Shown here: piece after piece, positions 41,636 to 52,054 of the stretch
Layout: each line of letters starts with the position of its first letter
How positions within the stretch are numbered: the stretch's first letter is position 1
DNA from: Pseudomonas synxantha
GTDB taxonomy: Bacteria; Pseudomonadota; Gammaproteobacteria; Pseudomonadales; Pseudomonadaceae
Assembly (NCBI RefSeq): GCF_900105675.1
Contig: NZ_LT629786.1
Span: 6,138,001 to 6,202,000 of the forward strand
Reading direction: 5' to 3'
DNA length: 64,000 nt
Notes under the pieces: model-generated
What the model saw: only the letters and a program-made list of their open reading frames with translations
Database searches by the model: none
Told to the model about the DNA's origin: nothing
Program-made: the position numbers and the translations under genes

Positions 41636-43294
41636 CTACGGCACCGACATCTCGTTACGAAAAATATGGCGTGGGTCCCAGCGCTGCTTGGTACGCCGTA
41701 ATCGGCTTTCGATGATCAGGTCGGGGAAGAAGATTCGATACCACTGGGGGTTTTTGCCGTTGGGCGGATTGCCGCCCACGTACGTCATGTCGAGGTCAGG
41801 GTAGTTGATGTAGCAACCTTCGAACTCATTGTTGATCGGTACGCCCTGAGCATCGGCAAACGCGTTTAAGTACAGCCCTCGGATCCAGTCGGCATGGGCT
41901 TGGTCCGAAGCGTCGCTGGCGTCGCGCCAATAACATTGTGGCTGCCACTTGAGGTAGGAAGAGCGCTGCGCGACGGAAGATTCCCTGCGCACTGGCGCGC
42001 TGACGGCATTGATCTGTCCACCGAAAGACTGAATCTGGATAAGGCTTTGTGTCAGGTGCTTGTCTGGGTCGGGCCAGTTCAATGTGGTCCAGATGGCGTC
42101 CAGTACCTGCGAGGTGAATGAACCCTTTTGGTAAGCCGATTTATAGCGCCCCCGCTGGTTGTCCCCTGAGCCATTCAACGTCTGTTGGCACACCAGCCAA
42201 TCCAGGCGCTGCTCGGCTGCCTTCGCGGCTGAGAGTGAGTCGATGGTGCGGCCGGTAGCGGTGCCGGGCGGCAGATGGATGACATGAAACGGCACCAGCG
42301 ATTCTGTAGCGGGAAGGCCAATGGCTGTGAGCATCCTGCTGACAAAGTCATCGAAGGGCGCCCGGTCGTTCAGTTCGCCATCCTTGTCCACATAGTGAAT
42401 GCCCAAGGTAACGTTGCCCGTGTGTCGGTGGCGCATCTCAAGCTTGGTCGCCAGCCCCCAAGTGTCCGGGTTGTCTTGATTGTTGGCAAACCATGACTGA
42501 TAGGCGACCAGCAGGTTGTCGAGCGCGGGTTTGGTCAGTACTGACCAGTCCCATTCCAGCACCAGCCACAGCACTTCCTTCGGTGCAGCAGGCAGGTCCT
42601 TGAAGTAATAGCTGGTGATGATGCCGAACTGTCCGCCACCTGCACCGCAGCACGCGGCGAACAGGTCCAGTTCGTCCTGGCTGGTGCTGTTTCTTGAAAC
42701 GTGATGCTTTTCGAGAGCTTTGCCTTCGATATCGGGCACCAGGATATCCACACCGCTCAGCCAGTCACACACCAGTCCGTATTTGCGTGACAACAGCCCA
42801 TAGCCGCCCCCGCATATGTGCCCGCCCAGGCCCACCGAATAGCACGACCCCCCTGGCAGGGTCTTGTTGGCCAGTTTGTATAACGCCACGTAGACATCCC
42901 AGTTTTGGGCACCGGCTTCGAGGCGAAAGCTATAGCGTTCAGTTGCTGCGGGGTCCAGATCGGAACCGATTTGCCCGGCAACGTCGTAGACCACTCGGTT
43001 CAGCGCACTGATATCCAGGATCGACAGCACCTCACGGGGGCTGTCGGGCATCTTGTTGGCGACAAAACCTTCGTAGCAATGGCCTCCGCTGCGCACGGTA
43101 ATGCGCCCGTTGGGTTGGGCCAATGCCTGCGCGGCGGCATCTATGATGTCTTGCGAGCTGTGGCAGAGGTAGATCAGGTTGGCGCCATTGGGCGAGGACT
43201 GGCCCTGCACGTTGCCGAGTGGCCAGCGCAGGTTGAAACCTTTCTGCAATGTTGAATGACGGCGGTCTGAAGGGGTGACGAGATCAAATGCCAT
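41636..43294 (-). CDS. Berberine-bridge-type FAD-linked oxidase
   Basis: The 552-residue protein has an FAD-binding PCMH domain and a C-terminal BBE segment (LRRTKQRWDPRHIFRNEMSVP). The two attachment residues for bicovalent FAD are visible: H72 in RSGGHCYEG and C151 in GGSCYSVGLGGHICGGGYG. No signal peptide is seen. Related enzymes oxidise sugars, alkaloids or secondary metabolites; nothing nearby gives a substrate. Start at 43294 has AGGAG upstream. It is a single gene between the galactonate cluster and trpA, convergent with dgoT, and looks like an accessory insertion into the conserved trp neighbourhood. Confidence 0.88.
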   Translation of the reverse strand: MAFDLVTPSDRRHSTLQKGFNLRWPLGNVQGQSSPNGANLIYLCHSSQDIIDAAAQALAQPNGRITVRSGGHCYEGFVANKMPDSPREVLSILDISALNRVVYDVAGQIGSDLDPAATERYSFRLEAGAQNWDVYVALYKLANKTLPGGSCYSVGLGGHICGGGYGLLSRKYGLVCDWLSGVDILVPDIEGKALEKHHVSRNSTSQDELDLFAACCGAGGGQFGIITSYYFKDLPAAPKEVLWLVLEWDWSVLTKPALDNLLVAYQSWFANNQDNPDTWGLATKLEMRHRHTGNVTLGIHYVDKDGELNDRAPFDDFVSRMLTAIGLPATESLVPFHVIHLPPGTATGRTIDSLSAAKAAEQRLDWLVCQQTLNGSGDNQRGRYKSAYQKGSFTSQVLDAIWTTLNWPDPDKHLTQSLIQIQSFGGQINAVSAPVRRESSVAQRSSYLKWQPQCYWRDASDASDQAHADWIRGLYLNAFADAQGVPINNEFEGCYINYPDLDMTYVGGNPPNGKNPQWYRIFFPDLIIESRLRRTKQRWDPRHIFRNEMSVP

Positions 43295-43411
43295 GATGTG
43301 CTCCTGAAGAGACAAAGATGACTTCTGATGCGGCTAACTTAACGACCGGGGGCAAGGACTGCGTGGCCTGCGAGGGTGGTTAGACGGCAAAGGGCACGAA
43401 GCGCGTTAAAC

Positions 43412-43436
43412 GGAGGCGGGCGACATGCCCGCCTCC
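43412..43436 (-). terminator. Hairpin downstream of trpA
   Basis: GGAGGCGGGC / GCCCGCCTCC with a five-base loop lies 50 bases past the trpA stop. On the minus strand it is followed by GTTTAA rather than a strong T run, so termination is plausible but not certain. The rest of the 192-base gap to 43486 shows nothing else. Confidence 0.5.
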
Positions 43437-43486
43437 CTTGAAGCCTAGCTGATCAGCCGGAAGGCGTTCAGATGGAGGGATTACAT

Positions 43487-44296
43487 TTACTTGCGAGCGT
43501 TACGCACACCTTCCGACAGCGCCGCGCACAGGCTCAACACGCCATCAATGGCTTGCTGGTCGTTTTCGGCGTTGGCGATATGGTCGATCAGCGCTGAACC
43601 CACCACTACACCGTCTGCCAGGCGAGCAATGGCCGCTGCCTGGTCCGGCGTGCGTATGCCAAAGCCGATGCTGATCGGCAGGTCGGTATGGCGACGCAGG
43701 CGGGTCACGGCTTCTTCGACGTGCTCCAGGGTGGCGGCACCGGCACCGGTCACACCGGCCACCGACACGTAATACACAAAGCCGGAGCTGCCGTTGAGCA
43801 CTGTGGGCAGGCGTATGTCATCGGTGGTCGGGGTGGTCAGGCGGATAAAATCGATGCCCGCGGCCTGGGCCGGGTCGCACAGTTCACCGTTATGCTCAGG
43901 CGGCATGTCGACCACGATCAGGCCGTCGACGCCAGCTGCCTTGGCATCGGCAATGAACTGTGGCACGCCGTATTTATGGATCGGGTTGAAGTAGCCCATC
44001 AACACCAGTGGGGTGTCGTTGTTGTCCTGGCGAAACTCGCGGACCATTTGCAGGGTTTTCACCAGGTTCTGCTTGGCGGTCAGCGCACGGATATTGGCTA
44101 GTTGAATAGCCGGGCCGTCAGCCATCGGGTCAGTGAAGGGCATGCCCAGCTCGATCACATCGGCGCCGGCTGCCGGCAGGCCCTTGAGGATCGCCAGCGA
44201 GGTGTCATAACCCGGGTCGCCGGCGGTGACGAAGGTCACCAGGGCGGCGCGGTTTTGTTCCTTGAGTTGAGCGAAGCGGGTTTGCAGGCGGCTCAT
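43487..44296 (-). CDS. trpA: Tryptophan synthase alpha chain
   Basis: TrpA cleaves indole-3-glycerol phosphate to indole and glyceraldehyde-3-phosphate. The 269-residue barrel has the catalytic Glu in [19 protein letters not shown], the Asp of [14 protein letters not shown], and the phosphate-binding [13 protein letters not shown] and [12 protein letters not shown]. The ATG abuts the trpB stop with no gap, and its CAGGAG ribosome site lies inside trpB, so the subunits are made together. Confidence 0.98.
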   Translation of the reverse strand: MSRLQTRFAQLKEQNRAALVTFVTAGDPGYDTSLAILKGLPAAGADVIELGMPFTDPMADGPAIQLANIRALTAKQNLVKTLQMVREFRQDNNDTPLVLMGYFNPIHKYGVPQFIADAKAAGVDGLIVVDMPPEHNGELCDPAQAAGIDFIRLTTPTTDDIRLPTVLNGSSGFVYYVSVAGVTGAGAATLEHVEEAVTRLRRHTDLPISIGFGIRTPDQAAAIARLADGVVVGSALIDHIANAENDQQAIDGVLSLCAALSEGVRNARK

Positions 44297-45547
<1,251 letters not shown>

Positions 45548-45615
45548 TTAAGAGGCAATGACGGCCACTCTACCCCTGACGCTGTAGCCTGAAAACCGAT
45601 AAGATCGCCTCAACC

Positions 45616-45632
45616 TGTCAGGAAAACTCACA
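45616..45632. promoter_or_regulatory. TrpI operator
   Basis: TGTCAG-N5-CTCACA matches, with one changed base, the hyphenated dyad TGTGAG-N5-CTCACA known as the strong TrpI site in Pseudomonas. It lies directly before the trpI start and 93 bases from trpB, where one site could both activate trpBA and repress trpI. Confidence 0.75.
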
Positions 45633-45633
45633 G

Positions 45634-46530
45634 ATGAGCCGCGACCTTCCACCCCTCAACGCCTTGCGCGCATTTGAAGCCACCGCCCGCCTCAACAGCG
45701 TCAGCCAGGCCGCCGAGCAATTGCACGTGACACATGGTGCGGTGAGCCGCCAGTTAAAAGTGCTTGAAGAACACTTGGGGGTAAGCCTGTTCGTCAAGGA
45801 AGGACGAGGCCTCAAACTCACAGCTGCGGGCGTGAGGCTGCGAGATGCCAGCGCCGAGGCGTTCGAGCGTTTGCGGGATGTGTGCGCTGAGCTCACCCAG
45901 AGCAGCGCCGATGCGCCTTTCGTGCTCGGTTGTTCGGGCAGTTTGCTGGCGCGTTGGTTTATTCCGCGCCTGGGGCGCTTGAATGCGGATTTGCCGGACT
46001 TGCGCTTGCACCTGTCTGCCGGCGAAGGTGACCTTGACCCTCGTCGCCCTGGGTTGGACGCGCTGCTGGTATTTGCCGAGCCGCCGTGGCCGGCGGATAT
46101 GCAGGTGTATGAACTGGCCAGCGAACGCATCGGTCCGGTCATGAGCCCGCGTTATGACGGTTATAAACAGTTGCGCCAGGCACCAGCGTCGGCTTTGGCT
46201 GATGAAGGGCTATTGCACACCACGTCGCGGCCCCAAGCCTGGCCCAGTTGGGCGCGTCAACACGATATCGAGCCCGGCGCGTTGAAATTCGGCCAGGGAT
46301 TCGAGCATTTGTATTATTTGCTGGAAGCGGCAGTTGCAGGATTGGGAGTGGCGATTGCGCCAGAGCCGCTGGTGGCAGAGGACCTGCGTGCGGGTCGCCT
46401 GGTGGCGCCGTGGGGTTTCAGCGAAACCCCGGCGCACCTGGCGTTGTGGCTACCCAAGCGCGCCGCGGACGGGCGCGCCGGGCAGTTGGCGCAATGGCTC
46501 AAGGCCGAGCTGATGCGCCAACCGCTATAG
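45634..46530 (+). CDS. trpI: LysR-type activator TrpI
   Basis: TrpI activates trpBA and represses itself. The 298-residue protein has the LysR helix-turn-helix ([38 protein letters not shown]) and an effector domain. The divergent position and the dyad just upstream identify it. The start is ATG at 45634, immediately after the operator, so a bound TrpI would cover the ribosome-binding region as well as the promoter. Confidence 0.95.
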   Translation: MSRDLPPLNALRAFEATARLNSVSQAAEQLHVTHGAVSRQLKVLEEHLGVSLFVKEGRGLKLTAAGVRLRDASAEAFERLRDVCAELTQSSADAPFVLGCSGSLLARWFIPRLGRLNADLPDLRLHLSAGEGDLDPRRPGLDALLVFAEPPWPADMQVYELASERIGPVMSPRYDGYKQLRQAPASALADEGLLHTTSRPQAWPSWARQHDIEPGALKFGQGFEHLYYLLEAAVAGLGVAIAPEPLVAEDLRAGRLVAPWGFSETPAHLALWLPKRAADGRAGQLAQWLKAELMRQPL

Positions 46531-46538
46531 CCGGTAAA

Positions 46539-46865
46539 TCAGTCGCCGCGCTTGCACAGCAGGTAAGCCGCCAGCAGACCCAGCGCGCCAACGGCGACGC
46601 CGGCGGTGGTCCATGGATGCTCTTGTGCATAGTCCCGGGTGGCAACACCGGTTTCGCGGATTTTGACTTTGCTTTCTTCATAGGCATCGCTGATCAGATG
46701 ACGAGAGTGCTTGAGGGCGTTCTCGGCATTGCTTTTCAGGGCCTTCAGCGTTTTGCGCGACTCATCGGATGCATCATCCTTGAGGCTCTCAAGGGACTTG
46801 AGCAGGCTCGAGATCTCGGCTTCCATGCTTTCCAGCGACGCTTTGCGTAAAGAAGTGTTGGCCAT
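46539..46865 (-). CDS. DUF883 (ElaB/YqjD-type) membrane-anchored protein
   Basis: The 108-residue protein is mostly a charged helix (SLESMEAEISSLLKSLESLKDDASDESRKTL onward) that ends in a C-terminal membrane anchor (WTTAGVAVGALGLLAAYLLCKRGD). This is the ElaB/YqjD family, inner-membrane proteins that can bind ribosomes in stationary phase in E. coli. It converges on trpI with eight bases between the stop codons. The function here is unproven. Confidence 0.92.
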   Translation of the reverse strand: MANTSLRKASLESMEAEISSLLKSLESLKDDASDESRKTLKALKSNAENALKHSRHLISDAYEESKVKIRETGVATRDYAQEHPWTTAGVAVGALGLLAAYLLCKRGD

Positions 46866-47022
46866 GTGAACATCTCCTGAAGTGATTGAGTGGCGTGTGT
46901 AGATACCGACTGCGGCGGTTTCAGAAAGTGCAGTAATTCTGAACTTTCACCTCTCAACGGTCGCCAGAAGCAGTACGAGTATTCACTGCTAGTCTTGATT
47001 AACGACCCCTAGGAGAAACGCC

Positions 47023-47238
47023 ATGAGTGATCATCACACCTACAAGAAAGTCGAACTGGTGGGTTCTTCCACCACCAGCATTGAAGATGCGATCAACAAT
47101 GCCCTGGCTGAAGCGAACAAAAGCATCAAGCACCTGGAGTGGTTTGAGGTGACCGAAACCCGTGGTCACATCAAGGATGGCAAGGCCGCGCACTTCCAGG
47201 TCACGCTTAAGGTGGGATTCCGAATTGCCAGTAGTTAA
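47023..47238 (+). CDS. Dodecin flavin-binding protein
   Basis: Dodecin forms a hollow dodecamer that stores flavin. The 71-residue sequence (SDHHTYKKVELVGSSTTSIE, DAINNALAEANKSIKHLEWFEV and GKAAHFQVTLKVGFRI) is the full family, with the flavin-stacking Trp in HLEWFEV. It has its own AGGAGAAACGCC ribosome site. The 157 bases upstream, towards the divergent DUF883 gene, show no other element. Confidence 0.95.
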   Translation: MSDHHTYKKVELVGSSTTSIEDAINNALAEANKSIKHLEWFEVTETRGHIKDGKAAHFQVTLKVGFRIASS

Positions 47239-47353
47239 TCGGCTGAGTTGAACTTTGACCGCTGGCCGATTGCCATAACCTGCGCTACAAACAACGGGTG
47301 CCGACGCGATGAGCGCCGGCACGCTCTTTCGATCAGCGCAAGGAAAGTAACGG

Positions 47354-47578
47354 ATGAAGAAGTTTCTGTTGGCGGTAGGTTTGTTGGGCATTGCGGGCAC
47401 GGCCCTGGCGGCGGGCAAGCCTTGTGAAGAGCTGAAAAGCGAAATTGCAGCGAAAATCGACGCCAAGGGCGCGTCGGGTTATTCGCTGGAAGTGGTGGAT
47501 AAAAGCGCTTCGACCGACGCTAAAGTGGTCGGCACCTGCGAAGGTGGCACCAAGGAAATCGTCTACAAACGCGGTTAA
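47354..47578 (+). CDS. DUF1161 family small secreted protein, copy 1
   Basis: The 74-residue product has a signal peptide (MKKFLLAVGLLGIAGTALA) and a short mature domain with two cysteines (PCEELKSEIAAKID and GTCEGGTKEIVYKR). It is a DUF1161 protein of unknown function, expected in the periplasm with one disulfide. A second copy lies at 49495. A strong terminator follows the stop. Confidence 0.9.
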   Translation: MKKFLLAVGLLGIAGTALAAGKPCEELKSEIAAKIDAKGASGYSLEVVDKSASTDAKVVGTCEGGTKEIVYKRG

Positions 47579-47600
47579 TCCCGTGTTGCAGACATAAAAA

Positions 47601-47627
47601 ACCGACGCAGGTGCGTCGGTTTTTTTT
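47601..47627 (+). terminator. Intrinsic terminator after DUF1161 copy 1
   Basis: ACCGACGCA / TGCGTCGGT with a two-base loop is flanked by A and T runs. It ends the DUF1161 transcript and may also serve the convergent LLM gene. Confidence 0.92.
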
Positions 47628-47636
47628 CGTCTGGGT

Positions 47637-48638
47637 TCAGCCTTTCATAACCTGTGCCAGCAACTCGTAGGAATGAATCCGGTCGGCGTGCTCGTACAGG
47701 TCACTGGTGAAGATCAGCTCATCGGCGCCGGTCTGCTCGATCAACACCTCCAGCTTGGCGCGGATCTTCGCCGGGCTGCCGACCATGGCCAGGCCGAGGA
47801 AGCTTGCGACCGCGTCTTTTTCATGGGGCAACCACAGGCCATCCATGGTGTTCACCGGTGGGCGCTGCACCAGGCTTTGGCCGCGCATCAGCGCGAGGAT
47901 GCGCTGGTACACCGAGGTGGCCAGGTAATCGGCCTGTTCATCGGTATCCGCCGCCACCAGAGGAATGCCGAGCATCACGTAGGGCTTGTCCAACACTGCC
48001 GACGGCTTGAAGTGATTGCGGTACACGCGAATCGCCTCATGCATCAAGCGCGGTGCGAAATGGGAGGCGAAGGCGTAGGGTAAACCCCGCTCACCGGCCA
48101 ATTGCGCGCTGAACAGGCTTGAACCCAGCAGCCACACCGGCACGTTGGTGCCGGTGCCCGGTACGGCGATCACCCGTTGATCGGGCGTACGTGGGCCCAG
48201 GTAGGCCATCAATTCGGCCACATCCTCGGGGAAATCATCGGCACTGCCTGAGCGTTCACGGCGCAGAGCGCGGGCGGTCATCTGGTCGGAGCCGGGCGCT
48301 CGGCCCAGACCCAGGTCAATACGGCCGGGGTAGAGGCTTTCCAGGGTGCCGAACTGCTCGGCGATCACCAGCGGCGCATGGTTAGGCAGCATGACTCCGC
48401 CGGAACCCACGCGGATGGTCGAAGTGCCGCCGGCCAGGTAGCCGAGCAGTACCGAGGTGGCCGAGCTGGCGATGCCGTCCATATTGTGGTGCTCAGCTAC
48501 CCAGAAACGGTGGAAGCCGAATTTTTCCACGTGCTGGGCCAGGTCCAGGGAATTGCGCAGCGACTGCGCTGGGTTGCCGTCGGCGCGCACGGGCACCAGG
48601 TCGAGTGTCGAAAATTTTACGTCGGACAGCGATTTCAT
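47637..48638 (-). CDS. LLM-class flavin-dependent oxidoreductase
   Basis: The 333-residue protein is of the bacterial luciferase-like family. Landmarks are [57 protein letters not shown] and [18 protein letters not shown]. It should use reduced FMN from a partner reductase to oxidise an unknown substrate. It has no operon partner and diverges from the OsmC-family gene by 218 bases, which show no clear motif beyond likely promoters. Confidence 0.92.
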   Translation of the reverse strand: MKSLSDVKFSTLDLVPVRADGNPAQSLRNSLDLAQHVEKFGFHRFWVAEHHNMDGIASSATSVLLGYLAGGTSTIRVGSGGVMLPNHAPLVIAEQFGTLESLYPGRIDLGLGRAPGSDQMTARALRRERSGSADDFPEDVAELMAYLGPRTPDQRVIAVPGTGTNVPVWLLGSSLFSAQLAGERGLPYAFASHFAPRLMHEAIRVYRNHFKPSAVLDKPYVMLGIPLVAADTDEQADYLATSVYQRILALMRGQSLVQRPPVNTMDGLWLPHEKDAVASFLGLAMVGSPAKIRAKLEVLIEQTGADELIFTSDLYEHADRIHSYELLAQVMKG

Positions 48639-48856
48639 AAGCCTGCTTCTCCAAAGGGGCGCACAGGCTTTTTTTATCGAGCCAAAACCTGCCGCGGCAT
48701 GTGCATGCCCTATGCAATGAGGGCATATACCCGAGATTCAATAGTACGCGAGAATTTTCCTACTTAATCACTAGGTTTTTCTTACGAGTGAACTTTGCCG
48801 TGGCGTCTATCCTCAGAACCCTTACTGACACAAAACCACCGTTCGAGGAGAAAGCT

Positions 48857-49288
48857 ATGAGCATCGTTAAAAAGGCATCCGCGCATTGGGAAGGTGATCT
48901 GAAGACTGGCCTGGGTTCCATTTCCACGGAAACCGGCGTACTGCGCGAAGCGCCCTACGGCTTTAAGGCCCGATTCGAGGGCGGCAAGGGCACCAACCCA
49001 GAAGAACTGATCGGCGCGGCTCATGCCGGCTGCTTTTCCATGGCGTTTTCCATGATTCTCGGCGATGCCGGGCTCAAGGCAGACAGCATCGACACCCAGG
49101 CTGATGTGACGCTGGACCAGGTCGATGGCGGCTTTGCGATCACTGCGGTGCATCTGACCCTGAAAGCCAAGATCCCAGGCGCCAGCCAGGCACAGTTCGA
49201 TGAACTGAGCAAAAAGGCCAAGGAAGGGTGCCCGGTTTCCAAGGTGCTGAATGCGACCATCACCCTGGATGGCACGCTGGTTAACTAA
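48857..49288 (+). CDS. osmC: OsmC-type peroxiredoxin
   Basis: OsmC reduces organic hydroperoxides with two cysteines. The 143-residue protein has the catalytic Cys in AAHAGCFSMAFSMI and the resolving Cys in KAKEGCPVSKVLN. It begins SIVKKASAHWEGDLKTGLGSI, the OsmC rather than Ohr type. ATG at 48857 is behind GAGGAG; the frame's upstream extension is non-coding. It stands alone between the LLM gene and a REP element. Confidence 0.93.
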   Translation: MSIVKKASAHWEGDLKTGLGSISTETGVLREAPYGFKARFEGGKGTNPEELIGAAHAGCFSMAFSMILGDAGLKADSIDTQADVTLDQVDGGFAITAVHLTLKAKIPGASQAQFDELSKKAKEGCPVSKVLNATITLDGTLVN

Positions 49289-49302
49289 CTCAGCACTGCC
49301 TG

Positions 49303-49392
49303 TGTGGGAGGGGGCTTGCCCCCGATAGTGGTGGGTCAGCCAATAGTTGGATGGCGGATACACCTTTATCTGGCACAAGCCCCCTTCTCATT
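49303..49392. repeat. Decayed REP doublet, class I, copy 6
   Basis: The left arm is intact (TGTGGGAGGGGGCTTGCCCC), but the right arm is degenerate (TTATCTGGCACAAGCCCCCT). The spacer keeps CAGCCAATAGTTGG. It lies 14 bases after the osmC stop. Confidence 0.8.
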
Positions 49393-49494
49393 TAGTTCTG
49401 CGTTAAATCAGAACTCGTGTTTCCCCCATGTGGTCCTATAGCCTATGCAGCCTTAGGCGCACACTCGTGCGCATGCATTCAGGGAGCTACACAC

Positions 49495-49734
49495 ATGAAA
49501 CGTTTTGCCTTGGCGATCATCTGCGCTGTATTGGCCACTTCGGCCGTGGCCGCGCCAAAAGATTGTGAAGAGCTCAGGAAGGAAATCGAAGTGAAGATCC
49601 AGGCCAAGGCGATTCCGTCCTACACCCTGGAAATCATCACCGCCGAAGAAGCCAAGAATCATGATGAAGCCATGATTGTCGGGTCGTGCGAAAACGGCAC
49701 CAAGCGCATCATCTATCAGAAGAACAACGACTGA
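49495..49734 (+). CDS. DUF1161 family small secreted protein, copy 2
   Basis: A 79-residue paralogue of the protein at 47354, with a signal peptide (MKRFALAIICAVLATSAVAA) and the same two cysteines (DCEELRKEIEVKIQ, GSCENGTKRIIYQK). ATG at 49495 has AGGGAG upstream. It differs mainly by a charged insert (TAEEAKNHDEA) in the middle. The stop abuts the stop of the convergent lipoprotein gene. Confidence 0.88.
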   Translation: MKRFALAIICAVLATSAVAAPKDCEELRKEIEVKIQAKAIPSYTLEIITAEEAKNHDEAMIVGSCENGTKRIIYQKNND

Positions 49735-50157
49735 TCAGATGCAGTTAACGCTGCGTTCTTCGGCCAGCAACTGCCGTGCTGAGTCATACAGCCGGATATT
49801 GGGCGTGAACGCCAGCGAGCGGCCTTCGAGCACATAGCGCTGGCCGGCCTGGAAATGATCGTACTGCAAGGTCATGAAACAGGTTCGATACATCATCTGG
49901 CTGAGGCCACCCAAACCACCGCCGGCGGGCACTTCAAAGTCAAAGCGCACCATCAGCTCGTGAGGGCCGGGGGGCATCTGGAAAAAGCGTCCGTCGTCGA
50001 GGTTCTTCCCATCCAGCCGCTGGGCCATGACCAACTTGGAGCCCGGGGTCGGCGTGGTGAAGTCGACCCAGGCCTGCTGCGGGTCGGCTGGCGGGAGAGG
50101 CGTCGAAGCGCAGGCGCTGAGGAACAGGGCGGCGACGGGAAACATAAACTGACGCAT
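49735..50157 (-). CDS. Hypothetical lipoprotein
   Basis: The 140-residue product starts with a lipoprotein signal (MRQFMFPVAALFLSACAS) with the cysteine at 16. The mature part (PQQAWVDFTTPTPGSKLVMAQRLDGKNLDDGRFFQM, then PPGPHELMVRFDFEV) looks like a small beta-sandwich domain and contains two further cysteines (RTCFMTL and the terminal VNCI). I do not recognise a named family. Its gene converges on DUF1161 copy 2. Confidence 0.8.
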   Translation of the reverse strand: MRQFMFPVAALFLSACASTPLPPADPQQAWVDFTTPTPGSKLVMAQRLDGKNLDDGRFFQMPPGPHELMVRFDFEVPAGGGLGGLSQMMYRTCFMTLQYDHFQAGQRYVLEGRSLAFTPNIRLYDSARQLLAEERSVNCI

Positions 50158-50267
50158 GGCAGGTACTCAACGCAGGGAGAGGTTTGAGTATAAACACGCC
50201 GCGCCGTAGAAAAATTCCATAAAAGCGCGATAGCTTGGCGAATTAATCAACCAGGAGCAGTGGGGGC

Positions 50268-51311
50268 ATGATCAGGCGTTTTCTTCCAGGGTTGATGGTT
50301 GTGCTACTCAGCGGTTGTTCCAGCGTCAGTTATTACAGCCAGTTGGCGAGCGGCCAGTGGCAGTTGTTACGCGCCAGGAAGCCGGTTGCCGAGGTCATTG
50401 CCGACCCCTCTCGCCCGCCATTGCTGCGCGAGCATCTGGTTCAATCGCAGAAAGCCCGAGCCTTTGCCAGTGAGCACCTGCATCTGCCCGACAATCAAAG
50501 TTACCGCCTATACGCCGATATCGGCCGGCCCTATGTGGTGTGGAATGTCTTTGCCACGCAGGAGTTTTCCCTGTCCGCTGAAAACCACTGCTTCCCCATT
50601 GCAGGTTGCGTCGCCTATCGCGGCTACTACAGCCAAGGTGCGGCGCGTGGCGAAGCGGCGTTGTTGCGGCAACGGGGCATGGACGTATCGATCGGTGGCG
50701 TCGAGGCTTATTCCACCTTGGGTTGGTTCAACGACCCGATCATGAGTTCGATGATGAGTTGGGGCGATGAGCGCCTGGCCACACTGATTTTTCATGAGCT
50801 GGCCCACCAACGCTTTTACGTGAAAGACGACACCGAGTTCAATGAATCCTATGCCAGCTTCGTTGAGCAGGAAGGCACTCGTCAATGGCGGGCGGCACGA
50901 GGCCTGGCGCCTTTCAGCGATGCGGCGTTGAAGCAGCGCGACCAGTTTATCCGGCTGATTCTCGAAACCCGCAAACGCCTGGAAGCGCTGTATGCGCAGC
51001 CGTTGGCAGCGGACGTGATGCGGCAGGCCAAAGCGGCGCAGTTCGAGCGCTTGCGCAGTGAATACCGGCAGATGCGTGATAGCCAATGGGGCGGCGACAA
51101 ACGTTATGACGCCTGGATCAACCAGCCGATGAATAACGCACGGCTGTTGCCGTTCGGGCTGTATGACCAGTGGGTGCCGGCGTTCGCAGCGTTATTTGCA
51201 CAGGAAGGTGGGGATTGGGTGAAGTTTTATGCGGCTGTGGAAAGGCTGGGTGGGTTGCCAGTGGCGCAGCGTAAAGCGGAGTTGAGGCAGTTGGAGGGTG
51301 CTGGCCGTTAG
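50268..51311 (+). CDS. Predicted lipoprotein metallo-aminopeptidase
   Basis: The 347-residue protein has a lipobox (MIRRFLPGLMVVLLSGCSS, Cys17) and is of the COG4324 type. It contains a zincin motif FHELAHQRFYVKDDTEFNESYASFVEQEG: HExxH with the downstream Glu of the NESYA segment as the third ligand. It is presumably anchored to a membrane facing the periplasm. No peptidase substrate is indicated by its neighbours. RBS CAGGAGCAG precedes ATG. Confidence 0.88.
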   Translation: MIRRFLPGLMVVLLSGCSSVSYYSQLASGQWQLLRARKPVAEVIADPSRPPLLREHLVQSQKARAFASEHLHLPDNQSYRLYADIGRPYVVWNVFATQEFSLSAENHCFPIAGCVAYRGYYSQGAARGEAALLRQRGMDVSIGGVEAYSTLGWFNDPIMSSMMSWGDERLATLIFHELAHQRFYVKDDTEFNESYASFVEQEGTRQWRAARGLAPFSDAALKQRDQFIRLILETRKRLEALYAQPLAADVMRQAKAAQFERLRSEYRQMRDSQWGGDKRYDAWINQPMNNARLLPFGLYDQWVPAFAALFAQEGGDWVKFYAAVERLGGLPVAQRKAELRQLEGAGR

Positions 51312-51318
51312 GGCCTAA

Positions 51319-51392
51319 TCGTGGGCAAGCCCCCCCCACACTGAACTGTGAACGCAGTCCAATTGTGGGAGGGGGCTTGCCCCCGATAGCGG
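51319..51392. repeat. REP doublet with reversed arm order, copy 7
   Basis: CGTGGGCAAGCCCCCCCCAC and TTGTGGGAGGGGGCTTGCCC are inverted with their GTGGG ends facing inward and the left arm truncated. It fills the gap between the convergent aminopeptidase and HAD genes and comes within two bases of the HAD stop. Confidence 0.78.
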
Positions 51393-51394
51393 TT

Positions 51395-52054
51395 TCAAGC
51401 GCGCTGCAAAAACGCCTGATGCATCTGCGCCAACGTCTCGAAATGCCAGGTCGGCGCCTCGGCATTGAGCTCTTCAAAACTGCCAAACCCATACCCCACC
51501 GCCGCCGAATCCAGCCCGTTGCTGCGTGCGCCGATCAGGTCATGCTTGCGATCACCAATCATCAAGGTGGTGGCCGGGTCCAGCCCTTCCTCACGCATCA
51601 AGTGGGCGATCAACTCGACCTTGTTGGTGCGCGTGCCGTCCAGCTCGCTGCCGTAGATCACCTTGAAGTGCTTGGCGAAGCCGAAATGCCGCGCAATCTC
51701 ACGGGCAAATTCCCACGGCTTGGAGGTGGCTACGTATAGCTGGCGGCCCTGGCTGTTCAGCTCTTCCAGCAATGGCATGACGCCGTCGAATACGCGGTTT
51801 TCATACAGCCCGGTGACCTTGAAGCGTTCGCGATAGAAGTTCACCGCTTCCCAGGCCTTGGCCTCGTCGAAGCTATAGAACTGCATGAACGCCTGCAGCA
51901 AGGGCGGACCGATGAAGTGTTCGAGCTTGGTCAGATCGGGCTCGTCGATGCCCAATTTGCCGAGGGCATACTGGATCGACCGGGTAATGCCCTCACGTGG
52001 GTCGGTCAGGGTGCCGTCCAGGTCGAACAGGACGGTGGAGTGGTTCAGATTCAT
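51395..52054 (-). CDS. HAD-superfamily hydrolase
   Basis: The 219-residue phosphatase has all motifs: FDLDGTLTD (motif I), VATSKPWEF (II), and NKVELIAHL then MIGDRKHDLIGA (III/IV). An alpha-helical C1 cap lies between I and II, as in phosphoglycolate phosphatases and 5'-nucleotidases. It overlaps the gamma-carbonic anhydrase gene by four bases (ATGA). The substrate is not clear from sequence. Confidence 0.9.
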   Translation of the reverse strand: MNLNHSTVLFDLDGTLTDPREGITRSIQYALGKLGIDEPDLTKLEHFIGPPLLQAFMQFYSFDEAKAWEAVNFYRERFKVTGLYENRVFDGVMPLLEELNSQGRQLYVATSKPWEFAREIARHFGFAKHFKVIYGSELDGTRTNKVELIAHLMREEGLDPATTLMIGDRKHDLIGARSNGLDSAAVGYGFGSFEELNAEAPTWHFETLAQMHQAFLQRA

